Below, in pieces: positions 1 through 7,016 of a stretch of DNA of 10,221 bases. The stretch comes from Candidatus Poseidoniaceae archaeon (GTDB taxonomy: Archaea > Thermoplasmatota > Poseidoniia > Poseidoniales > Poseidoniaceae). The number at the start of each line of letters is the position of its first letter. Position 1 is the first letter of the stretch. Both the position numbers and the translations under genes were made by a program. The stretch spans positions 1 through 10,221 of the forward strand of contig JAQXFJ010000186.1 of the NCBI GenBank assembly GCA_029250385.1, written 5' to 3'. Under the pieces are notes generated by a model. It was not told the DNA's origin, did no database searches, and saw only the letters and a list, made by a program, of their open reading frames with translations.

Positions 1-1280
1 CCGTGGCCACGCATTGCACCAGATGCTGGCTTGTTGGTCCAAACCCTTGCCCCTGTATAATGGAATGAACCCAATTCATATGGTGCAGTTGCTAGAACAC
101 CATTGTAATACGATGTAACGTGCCCAAAGGAGGCAAATCCTCCTCCATCGATAAGTGCGTCAATATCAAATCCTGAAATGCGTCCTACATCGTCTGCAGT
201 CATCTTGACTTCTATGTCGCTTGGATGGCGGCCACGATTTATCCAGTAAACCTCCTCACGGTCAAAGGTTATTCTAACAGGTCTTCCGGATTTTCTCGAT
301 AATATCGCCGCACACATCTCATGAGGGAACGGGTCCGATTTGCCGCCAAATCCACCACCGACAAATGTTCTTATCACATTTATTTGATGCATTGGGACCT
401 CTAATACAGTCGAAAGTGCGCGATGAGTGTAATGAGGAACTTGTTGCGGTGTGTAAAGTTGAAGACGCCCATTAGGGTCCCAGTGAGCGACAACTGCATG
501 TGGTTCTGTAAACCCGTGGTGAACACCTTCCATGGACCATTTTCCGTGTGATGCAGCATGTGGATTCTCGATTAAAGAGCGGTCTCCGAATTCTTGGAAT
601 ACTCGCTTTTGCACATTGGTTCTTGAAAGGTGATACTTACCACGCCAATGGATTGGTTCATCCACGTCTTCTAGACCCTTTTTGCGGTCGAATACTGGTT
701 CTAAAATTTCCCACTCAATGTCAAACAACGCAAGAGCTTCTATTGCTATTGCTTCTGTTTCTGCACATACGCACGCGACTAAATCGCCCATATGTCGTAC
801 TTTTTCAACAGACATTGCGTGTTCATCCTTAGTAACGGGTAAAACTCCAAACCGATTTGGGGCATCTTGTCCTGTGGCAACAGATATCACTCCAGGCAAT
901 GCTTCGACCCTGGTTGTATCAATGGATATTATCTTAGCATAGTGATGCGGTGAACGAAGTATTTTACCAATTGTTTCATTGGTAAGCCTAATATCATCTC
1001 CATACCATGCTTGCCCTGTCACTTTGGCATTTGAATCAACCAATTGGAGTGGTTTACCAACTACCGTCCCAGTCCTAATACGGTCATGGATATGGGAGCC
1101 TGCTGGTTGTGGCTCTTTACCACCAACAGATTCTGGAATGAAATTGAGGTCTCTTGGTTCCATAACAGGGTTTGAGCCGCCTGAACCGGGCGGAGGAAAC
1201 TTTTGCTGGCCAGCAACACGCTTGCCATCTTTCCTTTTACCAGAAGATTTACCCGGTTGTTGTCGATATCCGCCAGACAT
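1..1280 (-). CDS. Molybdopterin-binding large subunit of a xanthine dehydrogenase-family enzyme (C-terminus cut by window edge)
   Basis: Catalytic Mo-cofactor subunit of a molybdenum hydroxylase, a family that hydroxylates N-heterocycles or aldehydes and passes electrons to [2Fe-2S] clusters. The frame is open for 426 codons to the left edge, about half of the usual 750-800 residues. After a 70-residue Gly/Pro/Lys-rich N-terminal extension the family core begins (GKPLQLVDSNAKVTGQAWY at about 75-93, then LRSPHHYAKI). GGGFGGK, the cofactor-binding loop, is at 308-314, and the sequence ends in AMRGHG at 422-427, the active-site arginine loop. The AYRC loop of true CO dehydrogenase (CoxL form I) is absent, so a xanthine dehydrogenase or hydroxybenzoyl-CoA-reductase type is likelier; the substrate cannot be told. 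ATG at 1280 lies 5 nt after the stop of the small-subunit gene, so the two are co-transcribed. GTG at 1289 (overlapping that stop) and ATG at 1163 are alternative starts. The FAD subunit is not in view. Confidence 0.93.
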   Translation of the reverse strand, partial: MSGGYRQQPGKSSGKRKDGKRVAGQQKFPPPGSGGSNPVMEPRDLNFIPESVGGKEPQPAGSHIHDRIRTGTVVGKPLQLVDSNAKVTGQAWYGDDIRLTNETIGKILRSPHHYAKIISIDTTRVEALPGVISVATGQDAPNRFGVLPVTKDEHAMSVEKVRHMGDLVACVCAETEAIAIEALALFDIEWEILEPVFDRKKGLEDVDEPIHWRGKYHLSRTNVQKRVFQEFGDRSLIENPHAASHGKWSMEGVHHGFTEPHAVVAHWDPNGRLQLYTPQQVPHYTHRALSTVLEVPMHQINVIRTFVGGGFGGKSDPFPHEMCAAILSRKSGRPVRITFDREEVYWINRGRHPSDIEVKMTADDVGRISGFDIDALIDGGGFASFGHVTSYYNGVLATAPYELGSFHYTGARVWTNKPASGAMRGH

Positions 1281-1285
1281 AGCAA

Positions 1286-1900
1286 TCACTTCGCATGACC
1301 AGGTGGCATCGATGGCTCTTCAGGGCCGCTTGGATGTGGGTCTGGATGTGGATCACTAGCTGCCTTTGGAGGTTCGATTTCCCCGCGGTGAATCTTGGCT
1401 GCTTCTTGTATCGAATCAACAATTTGTTGATAACCGGTACAACGGCATAGGTTTCCTTCTATGGCTTCCGAGATTTCCTCATTAGAAGGTGAAGGATTAG
1501 AATCTAGTAAGGCTTGGGAAGTAACTAGGAACCCAGGCGTGCAAAATCCACACTGTGAGCCCCCAAATTTAGCAAAGCATGCTTGTATTGGAGCCAAATG
1601 TGCTCCGTCAGCCAGACCTTCAACAGTCATTATGTCGCTACCATTAACCTGCCCAGCAAGACATAAACATGACAATCTAGGTTCGCCATCTATCATGACA
1701 GTGCAACAGCCACAAGTCCCCAAATCGCAACCACGTTTGACTCCGAGTGTACCCACCTGATCTCTTAACACATCTAGCAAGACTGCGTTAGAATTAATCA
1801 GCAATTCTACCTCTTTTTTGTTGACTTTTGATTGCCAGATAGTTTTGGGAGCACTTGGCGTCATTTTCACGTATTCGGTACCAACCACATGCTCACCCAT
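1286..1900 (-). CDS. [2Fe-2S] small subunit of a xanthine dehydrogenase-family enzyme
   Basis: Electron-transfer subunit carrying two [2Fe-2S] clusters between the Mo site and FAD or another acceptor. Counting from ATG 1900 (204 aa), the plant-ferredoxin-like cluster has C58-x4-C63-x2-C66 and C78. The second cluster, in the helical domain, has C117-x2-C120 and C152-x-C154, inside the signatures CGFCTPG and GNLCRCTGY. All eight ligands of the family are present. The last 30 residues are a Pro/His/Glu-rich tail (DPHPDPHPSG) beyond the usual family end. The start is uncertain: the frame is open upstream to TTG 1927, and ATG 1864 would also leave an intact domain. ATG 1900 is preferred because a TATA-like hexamer is centred about 28 bp upstream, which fits a leaderless archaeal mRNA. 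It is followed by the large subunit 5 nt downstream. Confidence 0.93.
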   Translation of the reverse strand: MGEHVVGTEYVKMTPSAPKTIWQSKVNKKEVELLINSNAVLLDVLRDQVGTLGVKRGCDLGTCGCCTVMIDGEPRLSCLCLAGQVNGSDIMTVEGLADGAHLAPIQACFAKFGGSQCGFCTPGFLVTSQALLDSNPSPSNEEISEAIEGNLCRCTGYQQIVDSIQEAAKIHRGEIEPPKAASDPHPDPHPSGPEEPSMPPGHAK

Positions 1901-1925
1901 CTCATCGTACAAATGGATGCATATC

Positions 1926-1931
1926 AATATA
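1926..1931 (-). promoter_or_regulatory. TATA-like box for the molybdenum hydroxylase operon
   Basis: TATATT, within CCCTATATTGATATG on the minus strand, sits just after the stop of the upstream acyltransferase gene. Its centre is about 28 bp from ATG 1900, the distance expected for an archaeal TATA box driving a leaderless transcript. The 9-mer TATATTGAT recurs exactly before the protease at 6935. This is pattern matching only; no start site is known. Confidence 0.45.
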
Positions 1932-1952
1932 GGGATGAATTGAATTATTCTG

Positions 1953-3539
1953 TTAGCGCAGAGTCACGTGTTTGAAATCGTCATCTCCGGTTTGTGGTTC
2001 CTGCCATTCAGGGTCACCAGGTAGCACCAAACTATTGCCTAAACCGACCAACATACCGCCGATTTCTCTTTGCCTCTTTTGCAAACGGTCCCAATCTAAT
2101 TCGTTTTGGCGCCAATTTTTCCACCGTTTCAAAGACCTCCAACTTCTTACTAGTCTTGAATACAGATTCATGTGCATTTTTCCAGAAATCGGCCACCATA
2201 CGAGTAATATGAAGAACATTAGAAGCGGGCTAATTTGAGTAAAGTAAGCCAGTAACCAATGTTTATTCAAAAGGATAAACAGAGGACTTGAGGTGGCCAG
2301 GAATAACACAGTTATCGATAGAGAAGCGAATATCCACCATATTGGGAACATAATGACTGCTGTTGCAATCTTCATAGTTCCATGAATTGATTGTGAGATT
2401 CCTTTCTTTTTGAAATGCCACATAGTCAGATAATTAGCTTGATACGGTGGCACGTTACCTAAAACAGCGCTCCAAGTCACTAATCCTAACATCCAAGCCG
2501 CTGACCATATCCATGCGGTTAGTGCGATTAAGTAACCGAGAATAGTTGGCTTCTTTGGTTTAGCAGCAACATCAAATGGAGTAATACCCATTTCCTCAAG
2601 TTCGGTAAAATGGAGTCTAGATTTTTCTACAAGTGGAGCAATTTCTTCTGGCTTATGATTGGACATATACTCCCAACCTGCACGTAGCCTTCTAGCTCCA
2701 ATGACCGACTCAGCAAAAGAAGGACGGGTTATTTTATTACCACTTTGAATCGCTCTTTCTGCATATACTACACTGCGTCCTTGCCAAATTAACCGACGCT
2801 CTTCCCAAGAGGTTTTTGACAAACTAGCGCGCTTAAGTTCTTCTTCTATAGATTCTGTAACCGTTCTGGCCCATGCAATATCTAATTCTTTTTGGCCGTC
2901 TGAGTCTTCAACTGTCGGTGGTATTTCTGGCAACTCCATTGGTCGTTCGAGAATTACTGCACCTCTTTCTCTGAATTTTTGTGAGTTTGAATAATGTAAT
3001 CCAACTGGCACGATTCTAGGCGGAGTTTTATTTTGCAACTCAGCCTCTCTTAGAGCAATTAGAATAATTCTAGCAGCGCCGGTTTTCGCTTTGCTAACCC
3101 CTGAATCGGTATGAGTTTTACCTTCGGGAAACAATAGTAATCTCCCCCCATTAGAAATTTCTCGACCAACATCTTGGAGCATCTGTGAATTTTTCATTCG
3201 GGATTTTCCGACATCATCACTGTCTGATGCCCGATAAATTGGTAATGCACCACCAGCTCTAATCAACCTTCCAAGTATAGGAATTTTAAACAGGGTATGT
3301 TTTGCAAGTATTGAGAGTCTTCCAGGTAAAGAAGCATGTAATAAAATTGGATCTATCAGCCCACTAGGGTGCCAAGCAATGAACATAACACCGCCGTCAT
3401 GCGGCATATTTTCATTATCAACCACATCTAATTCTCTAAACCAAACTGACATCAAAGAGCGGGAAAATCTTCGTAAAATACGGTAAGTAAACCCTAACTT
3501 TGGCTGTCCATCGCCTTTAGGGTCACCTAACCACGACAT
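1953..3539 (-). CDS. PlsC/Gpt2-like glycerol-phosphate acyltransferase with C-terminal membrane segments
   Basis: Predicted transfer of a fatty acyl group to glycerol-3-phosphate or a lysophospholipid at the cytoplasmic membrane. The 528-residue protein has acyltransferase motif I as HPSGLIDP (H57, D63; H-x5-D rather than the H-x4-D of classical PlsC), FPEG at 137-140, KTGAARI at 152-158 and a VPVGLHYSN strand at 178-185. The H-x5-D spacing, KTGAARI and the long C-terminal part resemble the yeast Gpt2/Sct1-like group and bacterial relatives usually annotated as lysophospholipid acyltransferases. Residues 215-330 are charged and helical. Three or four hydrophobic segments follow (about 333-360, 391-424 and 428-449), then a basic and acidic tail. 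The ATG at 3539 is the first in frame. Substrate choice cannot be read from sequence. The gene ends within 55 nt of the molybdenum hydroxylase start, but a TATA-like box lies between them, so co-transcription is not required. Confidence 0.88.
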   Translation of the reverse strand: MSWLGDPKGDGQPKLGFTYRILRRFSRSLMSVWFRELDVVDNENMPHDGGVMFIAWHPSGLIDPILLHASLPGRLSILAKHTLFKIPILGRLIRAGGALPIYRASDSDDVGKSRMKNSQMLQDVGREISNGGRLLLFPEGKTHTDSGVSKAKTGAARIILIALREAELQNKTPPRIVPVGLHYSNSQKFRERGAVILERPMELPEIPPTVEDSDGQKELDIAWARTVTESIEEELKRASLSKTSWEERRLIWQGRSVVYAERAIQSGNKITRPSFAESVIGARRLRAGWEYMSNHKPEEIAPLVEKSRLHFTELEEMGITPFDVAAKPKKPTILGYLIALTAWIWSAAWMLGLVTWSAVLGNVPPYQANYLTMWHFKKKGISQSIHGTMKIATAVIMFPIWWIFASLSITVLFLATSSPLFILLNKHWLLAYFTQISPLLMFFILLVWWPISGKMHMNLYSRLVRSWRSLKRWKNWRQNELDWDRLQKRQREIGGMLVGLGNSLVLPGDPEWQEPQTGDDDFKHVTLR

Positions 3540-3558
3540 ACATTAGCGTTGATGGGTA

Positions 3559-3591
3559 TTACTCTTTACTCCACCGCCGATGAAAGAGTAA
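3559..3591. repeat. Perfect 9-bp inverted repeat in the protease-acyltransferase gap
   Basis: TTACTCTTT at 3559-3567 and its exact reverse complement AAAGAGTAA at 3583-3591 are separated by 15 nt, in the 73-nt space between the protease stop and the acyltransferase ATG. The proximal arm lies 20-28 bp before that ATG, where an archaeal TATA box would be expected. An operator overlapping the promoter is therefore possible. A terminator is less likely because the stem is AT-rich and no T-tract follows. Confidence 0.4.
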
Positions 3592-3612
3592 AATTGTAAG
3601 TTTTTGCTGAAA

Positions 3613-5529
3613 TTAATCTTTTTCATAAATTGAATTTGATTCTAACTTTCTCTGGTTGACAAATAATGCGATAACAGATGCGACTGATACTGCCAAGAAT
3701 GTGAAACCAGGGGTCTCCTCAGACTCTTGAATGAATGCTGATGCTGTGTCCATCAACATAATGTCAATGGTAACAAGAGGTGAAGACGAATGCCCGCCAC
3801 TAGAGTTAGATTTCAAACCTCTAATTGAAATCGTATGGTTGCCATCTAGGTTGATTCCAGGTAAGTGTTCAAGTTGGTGAATTATGTCGATTGCTGCGAC
3901 GTTGCCATCTGTATCAGTTTTTTCGAATGAATGCAAATTAGTCCAATCATCAACAATGTGGTTACTACGCCATTGGATTGCTTCGATTCCACCAGAAGTG
4001 GTAAACTTAATCGATTCTTTTGGAGTTAGGTGTGTATGCGAATTATCGTGAGTGGGATCACTTTCGATTGAAATTTGCATTGAGGAATCAAAAATATAGT
4101 ATTTTTCTGCTGCTGCCAAAACAGATTCTAAAGCACGCACTTCCCCATGCCCGTAGACATTGTTTTGTCGGTTTTTAGTAATAATGTTTTGAGCATCATT
4201 GTCGTCACACCCATCAATTCCCGCAGCATCTCCCATGTATGTGCACGCACGATACTCGGCAGTTTCTTGCATGAAATTCCTAACCTCAAACGGACTTATG
4301 TCTGGATTTGCTTGTAGCATTAAAGCAGCAACCCCAGCAGCACCAGGGGTGGCCATTGAGGTGCCTGAAAAGGCAGTATAACCATCACCTGTATTGTGAG
4401 CAACTGACATGACATCAGAACCGACATAGGCAATATTTGGTTTCACCCTGTTCTCTTCTGTTGGGCCTTGGCTTGAATAAGCTGCAATTGATGAATCTTT
4501 ATCCAATGCACCTATGGTAATTGCATCTTCAGCACTGCCCGGAGTGCCGATAGTACCTCTACCAGCTGAGTTTCCAGCAGCAATAAACAACGTAATATCG
4601 TTGTATACCATATCATTAGCCATTCTGTTTACGCTATCTTCTTCTGAAGAAGTCCATTCAATTATGCCAAATGCTCCAAGTGACATAGAAGCGACCCTGA
4701 TGTTATACTGATATCTATTATCGATAGTCCACTGCATTCCTGCCATAACAACAGCAAACGATCCAGAGCCTTCAGAATCCAACACCTTTACTCCAACGAG
4801 TTTTGCTTGGGGAGCCATTCCGGGGTTATCATAGGTTGGAGCCCCGGTTCCTGCAGTAGTACCTGCACAATGAGAACCATGCCCTTGGTCATCATAAGGG
4901 AAAACTTCTGTCCCGTTAGTGAGACTTGGATTATTCACTGGATCATAAAAGGCTATTACTTTGGGGTCATCGGTTTCAGGGTCATCATCTTGATCATCAA
5001 GACTAGAATGTAGACCATCGATACCTGTATCGATAATTGCTACAGTTGATCCTGACCCGTCATATCCAGTATCTTGCCATGCTGTATCTACGCCATGAAG
5101 CGCGACTGCATCTCCGTTTTGTATGGTCATGATACCATCAAGTTCGAGCATCACAACCCCAGGAAGTTCAGTTGCGTCGTCTAATAGAGCAACCGGTACT
5201 CTACCTGCAACAGCATCTATTGCTGGAAGGTAAAACTGATGTTCATAGTCAACTTGTTGTTCAAGCATAAGTACATCCTTTTCGTCCGGAGTATGGTCAA
5301 AATCAACAATGATTGGTAGTGTGCCATCGCTGAGTAGAATTGGGTTATCTATATGGCGTTCAATCATGTCGCCAATACCGTTTTTGTTTTTGTCAACAGT
5401 GGTATCAACCCACCAACCTTCTTCTGTAGTCTCTGATACCTCAGCGTCTACGGGTATGACAGCCCCTAATGTTGGAACCAACATTAAGAAAATCATTGCG
5501 ATTGAAATTGTATTACCTAGTTTTGACAA
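3613..5529 (-). CDS. Secreted subtilisin-like (S8) serine protease with PGF-type C-terminal anchor
   Basis: Extracellular endopeptidase of 638 residues. The signal peptide has K3 followed by a hydrophobic stretch to about 27, with likely cleavage near the VDA at 27-29. D46-D54 (DKNKNGIGD) resembles a calcium-binding loop. Residues 71-137 fit an I9-like inhibitory propeptide. The catalytic domain spans about 145-475: D167 (IIDTGID), H217 (GHGSHCAGT), oxyanion N320 (AAGN) and S391 (SGTSMATPG). Residues 480-600 form an unrecognised, probably beta-rich domain. The C-terminus is tripartite: PGF at 607-609, a hydrophobic helix to about 624 and the basic NQRK, like archaeal PGF-CTERM proteins processed by archaeosortase. 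The start is TTG: an in-frame stop lies just upstream and AGGTG (5535-5539) precedes the codon by 5 nt. The only ATG, at 5496, would lose the charged signal-peptide end. Confidence 0.94.
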   Translation of the reverse strand: MSKLGNTISIAMIFLMLVPTLGAVIPVDAEVSETTEEGWWVDTTVDKNKNGIGDMIERHIDNPILLSDGTLPIIVDFDHTPDEKDVLMLEQQVDYEHQFYLPAIDAVAGRVPVALLDDATELPGVVMLELDGIMTIQNGDAVALHGVDTAWQDTGYDGSGSTVAIIDTGIDGLHSSLDDQDDDPETDDPKVIAFYDPVNNPSLTNGTEVFPYDDQGHGSHCAGTTAGTGAPTYDNPGMAPQAKLVGVKVLDSEGSGSFAVVMAGMQWTIDNRYQYNIRVASMSLGAFGIIEWTSSEEDSVNRMANDMVYNDITLFIAAGNSAGRGTIGTPGSAEDAITIGALDKDSSIAAYSSQGPTEENRVKPNIAYVGSDVMSVAHNTGDGYTAFSGTSMATPGAAGVAALMLQANPDISPFEVRNFMQETAEYRACTYMGDAAGIDGCDDNDAQNIITKNRQNNVYGHGEVRALESVLAAAEKYYIFDSSMQISIESDPTHDNSHTHLTPKESIKFTTSGGIEAIQWRSNHIVDDWTNLHSFEKTDTDGNVAAIDIIHQLEHLPGINLDGNHTISIRGLKSNSSGGHSSSPLVTIDIMLMDTASAFIQESEETPGFTFLAVSVASVIALFVNQRKLESNSIYEKD

Positions 5530-5534
5530 AACAG

Positions 5535-5539
5535 CACCT
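5535..5539 (-). promoter_or_regulatory. Ribosome binding site supporting a TTG start
   Basis: AGGTG on the minus strand is 5 nt before the TTG at 5529 and matches the complement of the conserved 3' end of 16S rRNA. It decides for the TTG over the internal ATG at 5496 and implies a short leader here, unlike the apparently leaderless neighbours. Confidence 0.5.
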
Positions 5540-5557
5540 AATTAAGCCAAATGTTGC

Positions 5558-5571
5558 TGATTAATCAATAA
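5558..5571 (-). promoter_or_regulatory. Weak TATA-like element with overlapping 10-bp palindrome before the PGF-anchored protease
   Basis: TTATTGAT (5564-5571, minus strand) resembles the TATATTGAT found before two other genes and lies about 39 bp before the TTG start, leaving room for a short leader with the AGGTG site. The perfect palindrome TGATTAATCA (5558-5567) overlaps it. A palindrome of this length and composition can arise by chance. Confidence 0.28.
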
Positions 5572-5600
5572 TTGCTTTACAAGTTACTAATGACAAACTA

Positions 5601-6935
5601 TCAGTCACGCCAAGTAGCGTATTCTATAGAAATGCCTTGGATTACGTTGTCAGGTGCACTTGGGTATGCTCCCCAGTAGGATTCTCTTAGATCTTGATTA
5701 GCCGACATACATGCCTCTACATCTGCGGGTCGGTCTATTAATTCCTCTGATTGATTTAAATGGGCGATTATTGGTTCGATATTGGAAAGGTTGACTAATC
5801 CCCATCCTGTTTGAGTACACGGTAATACTGGTGAGATTGGCATGGTGCCAGATGTTGGATCCCAGTCTAGGTTTGGATACCATGCTGAAAGGTTGATTGC
5901 CTCTCTAACTTGAGCGTTGGTGACCGTGAAATTCATTCCATTCACTAAATTACCACCACGCTCATCTGATGCGCCAGAACCATTATCGGAAAATTCGCCC
6001 CTAAGGTCTTGTAGAATAAAAGAGATAATTCCTGCAGTTCTTGGGGTGGCAAAAGACGTCCCAGATGTTTCATGATAGCCGTCAATGTCGTCATGGTTGG
6101 GCAGCACTTGTGTCCAATCGGCAGAGATATCGGGGTATGAACCAGACATTATTTCCTTTTGGTCGTCTCCTTCTTCAGCGTATCCTGCGATTCCAATAGA
6201 CCATGGAGGTCCCGCTGTAGCATCTTGTATGGCAGGAGATGGTGAGTTATCGGCTGCACCTGTGTGTAATTTGTTGTAGTCAACTACCGCAACTTTAGTT
6301 GCATCCTCAATACCAGGAACCGGAATAGAACCTATCGCACCAAAGGATGTTGTTATGACATCGACAAGGGGTTGATTTGCTGCTGCAAGTACTGCCTCGG
6401 AACTGAATCCTTCGACAAAGAATATTATCGCTTCAGGATTTGCATCTAGTACTGCACCAGTAACCGCTGAACCGTGTCCGTCGGAGGGATCGTCTAGAAT
6501 CAATATGTCGCTATTTCCATCAGGCGATGTTCCGATGATTTTTGTACCTGGGAAGTAAACAATATCTGATGCTGTGAGATTATCCCAACAATCAGCTTTG
6601 TCTGCATCGTAGCGTTCTTGCCAAGTACCATCAAGAGTTATATTGCATAATTTGTTAACTCCTAAATCGTCGAGTAACCATTGGGGATAAGTTTCGTTAG
6701 TTCTAAAATGGTCATGATAAACGTTAATTCCAGTATCTATGGGAGCAATTACTGAAAACGGGCGCCAATCGTTAGAAGCGACAGACTGCGCAACTGTTGA
6801 ATCATCTTCAACAGAGGGTGAGTAAGCAAAAGCAATGAATATCGCACTGATAAATAGTGTTGCAACGAGCAAAGAAGTCATGAATTTTGTTGACGACGGC
6901 TCGTCAAACAACTCCGCCTCCAAGACCTCCGCCAT
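5601..6935 (-). CDS. Membrane-anchored, divergent subtilisin-like (S8) serine protease
   Basis: Predicted 444-residue S8 peptidase facing the cell exterior. Counting from ATG 6935, a hydrophobic segment at about 17-39 (signal anchor or long signal peptide) is followed after only some 28 residues by the catalytic Asp D67 (PIDTGI), so the usual I9 propeptide is missing. H154 lies in DGHGSAVTG and S294 in SGTSFATP. The oxyanion Asn is probably N230, in AADN where most relatives have AAGN. Two short cysteine-containing segments (about 97 and 116) and a C-terminal pair (372, 409) could form disulfides. It has no C-terminal anchor and ends in an unassigned region after about 360. The frame is open upstream to TTG 7058, but that would overlap the divergent gene; ATG 6935 is preferred because a TATATTGAT box lies about 30 bp before it. 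It precedes the PGF-anchored protease by 71 nt on the same strand. Confidence 0.88.
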   Translation of the reverse strand: MAEVLEAELFDEPSSTKFMTSLLVATLFISAIFIAFAYSPSVEDDSTVAQSVASNDWRPFSVIAPIDTGINVYHDHFRTNETYPQWLLDDLGVNKLCNITLDGTWQERYDADKADCWDNLTASDIVYFPGTKIIGTSPDGNSDILILDDPSDGHGSAVTGAVLDANPEAIIFFVEGFSSEAVLAAANQPLVDVITTSFGAIGSIPVPGIEDATKVAVVDYNKLHTGAADNSPSPAIQDATAGPPWSIGIAGYAEEGDDQKEIMSGSYPDISADWTQVLPNHDDIDGYHETSGTSFATPRTAGIISFILQDLRGEFSDNGSGASDERGGNLVNGMNFTVTNAQVREAINLSAWYPNLDWDPTSGTMPISPVLPCTQTGWGLVNLSNIEPIIAHLNQSEELIDRPADVEACMSANQDLRESYWGAYPSAPDNVIQGISIEYATWRD

Positions 6936-6962
6936 GGGCAATTGTAAACGGCTTGTTAAATC

Positions 6963-6968
6963 AATATA
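6963..6968 (-). promoter_or_regulatory. TATA-like box for the membrane-anchored protease
   Basis: TATATT, in GTTATATTGATTTAAC on the minus strand, is centred about 30 bp before ATG 6935. The 9-mer TATATTGAT is identical to the one before the molybdenum hydroxylase operon. It implies a leader of only a few bases. Confidence 0.45.
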
Positions 6969-6982
6969 ACTAACTAATGACC

Positions 6983-6992
6983 TTGATAAAAT
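6983..6992 (+). promoter_or_regulatory. Possible AT-rich core promoter for the DUF2071-DCC gene
   Basis: TTGATAAAAT is centred about 29 bp before ATG 7017, consistent with transcription starting at or just before that codon. The match to a TATA box is loose. The AATATAAC at 6963-6970, read on this strand, is an alternative that would give a leader of about 24 nt. Confidence 0.25.
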
Positions 6993-7016
6993 TCGGGTAT
7001 CTTGAAGCAAGGACAC

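Noticed and set aside
548..942. Plus-strand ORFs of 86-94 codons
   Set aside because: They lie inside and antisense to the molybdenum hydroxylase large subunit, whose frame carries clear family motifs throughout; their own translations look like nothing coherent.
1..1280. Carbon monoxide dehydrogenase large subunit (CoxL)
   Set aside because: The active-site loop reads AMRGHG, not the AYRC-containing loop of form I CoxL, so CO oxidation is not supported.
979..1359. Plus-strand ORF of 126 codons and minus-strand ORF of 74 codons around 1061-1285
   Set aside because: Both are in the wrong frame or strand relative to the large and small subunits, which explain the region fully.
3559..3591. Intrinsic terminator for the PGF-anchored protease gene
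   Set aside because: The stem is AT-rich with a 15-nt loop and no T-tract follows on the minus strand, so a terminator is poorly supported.
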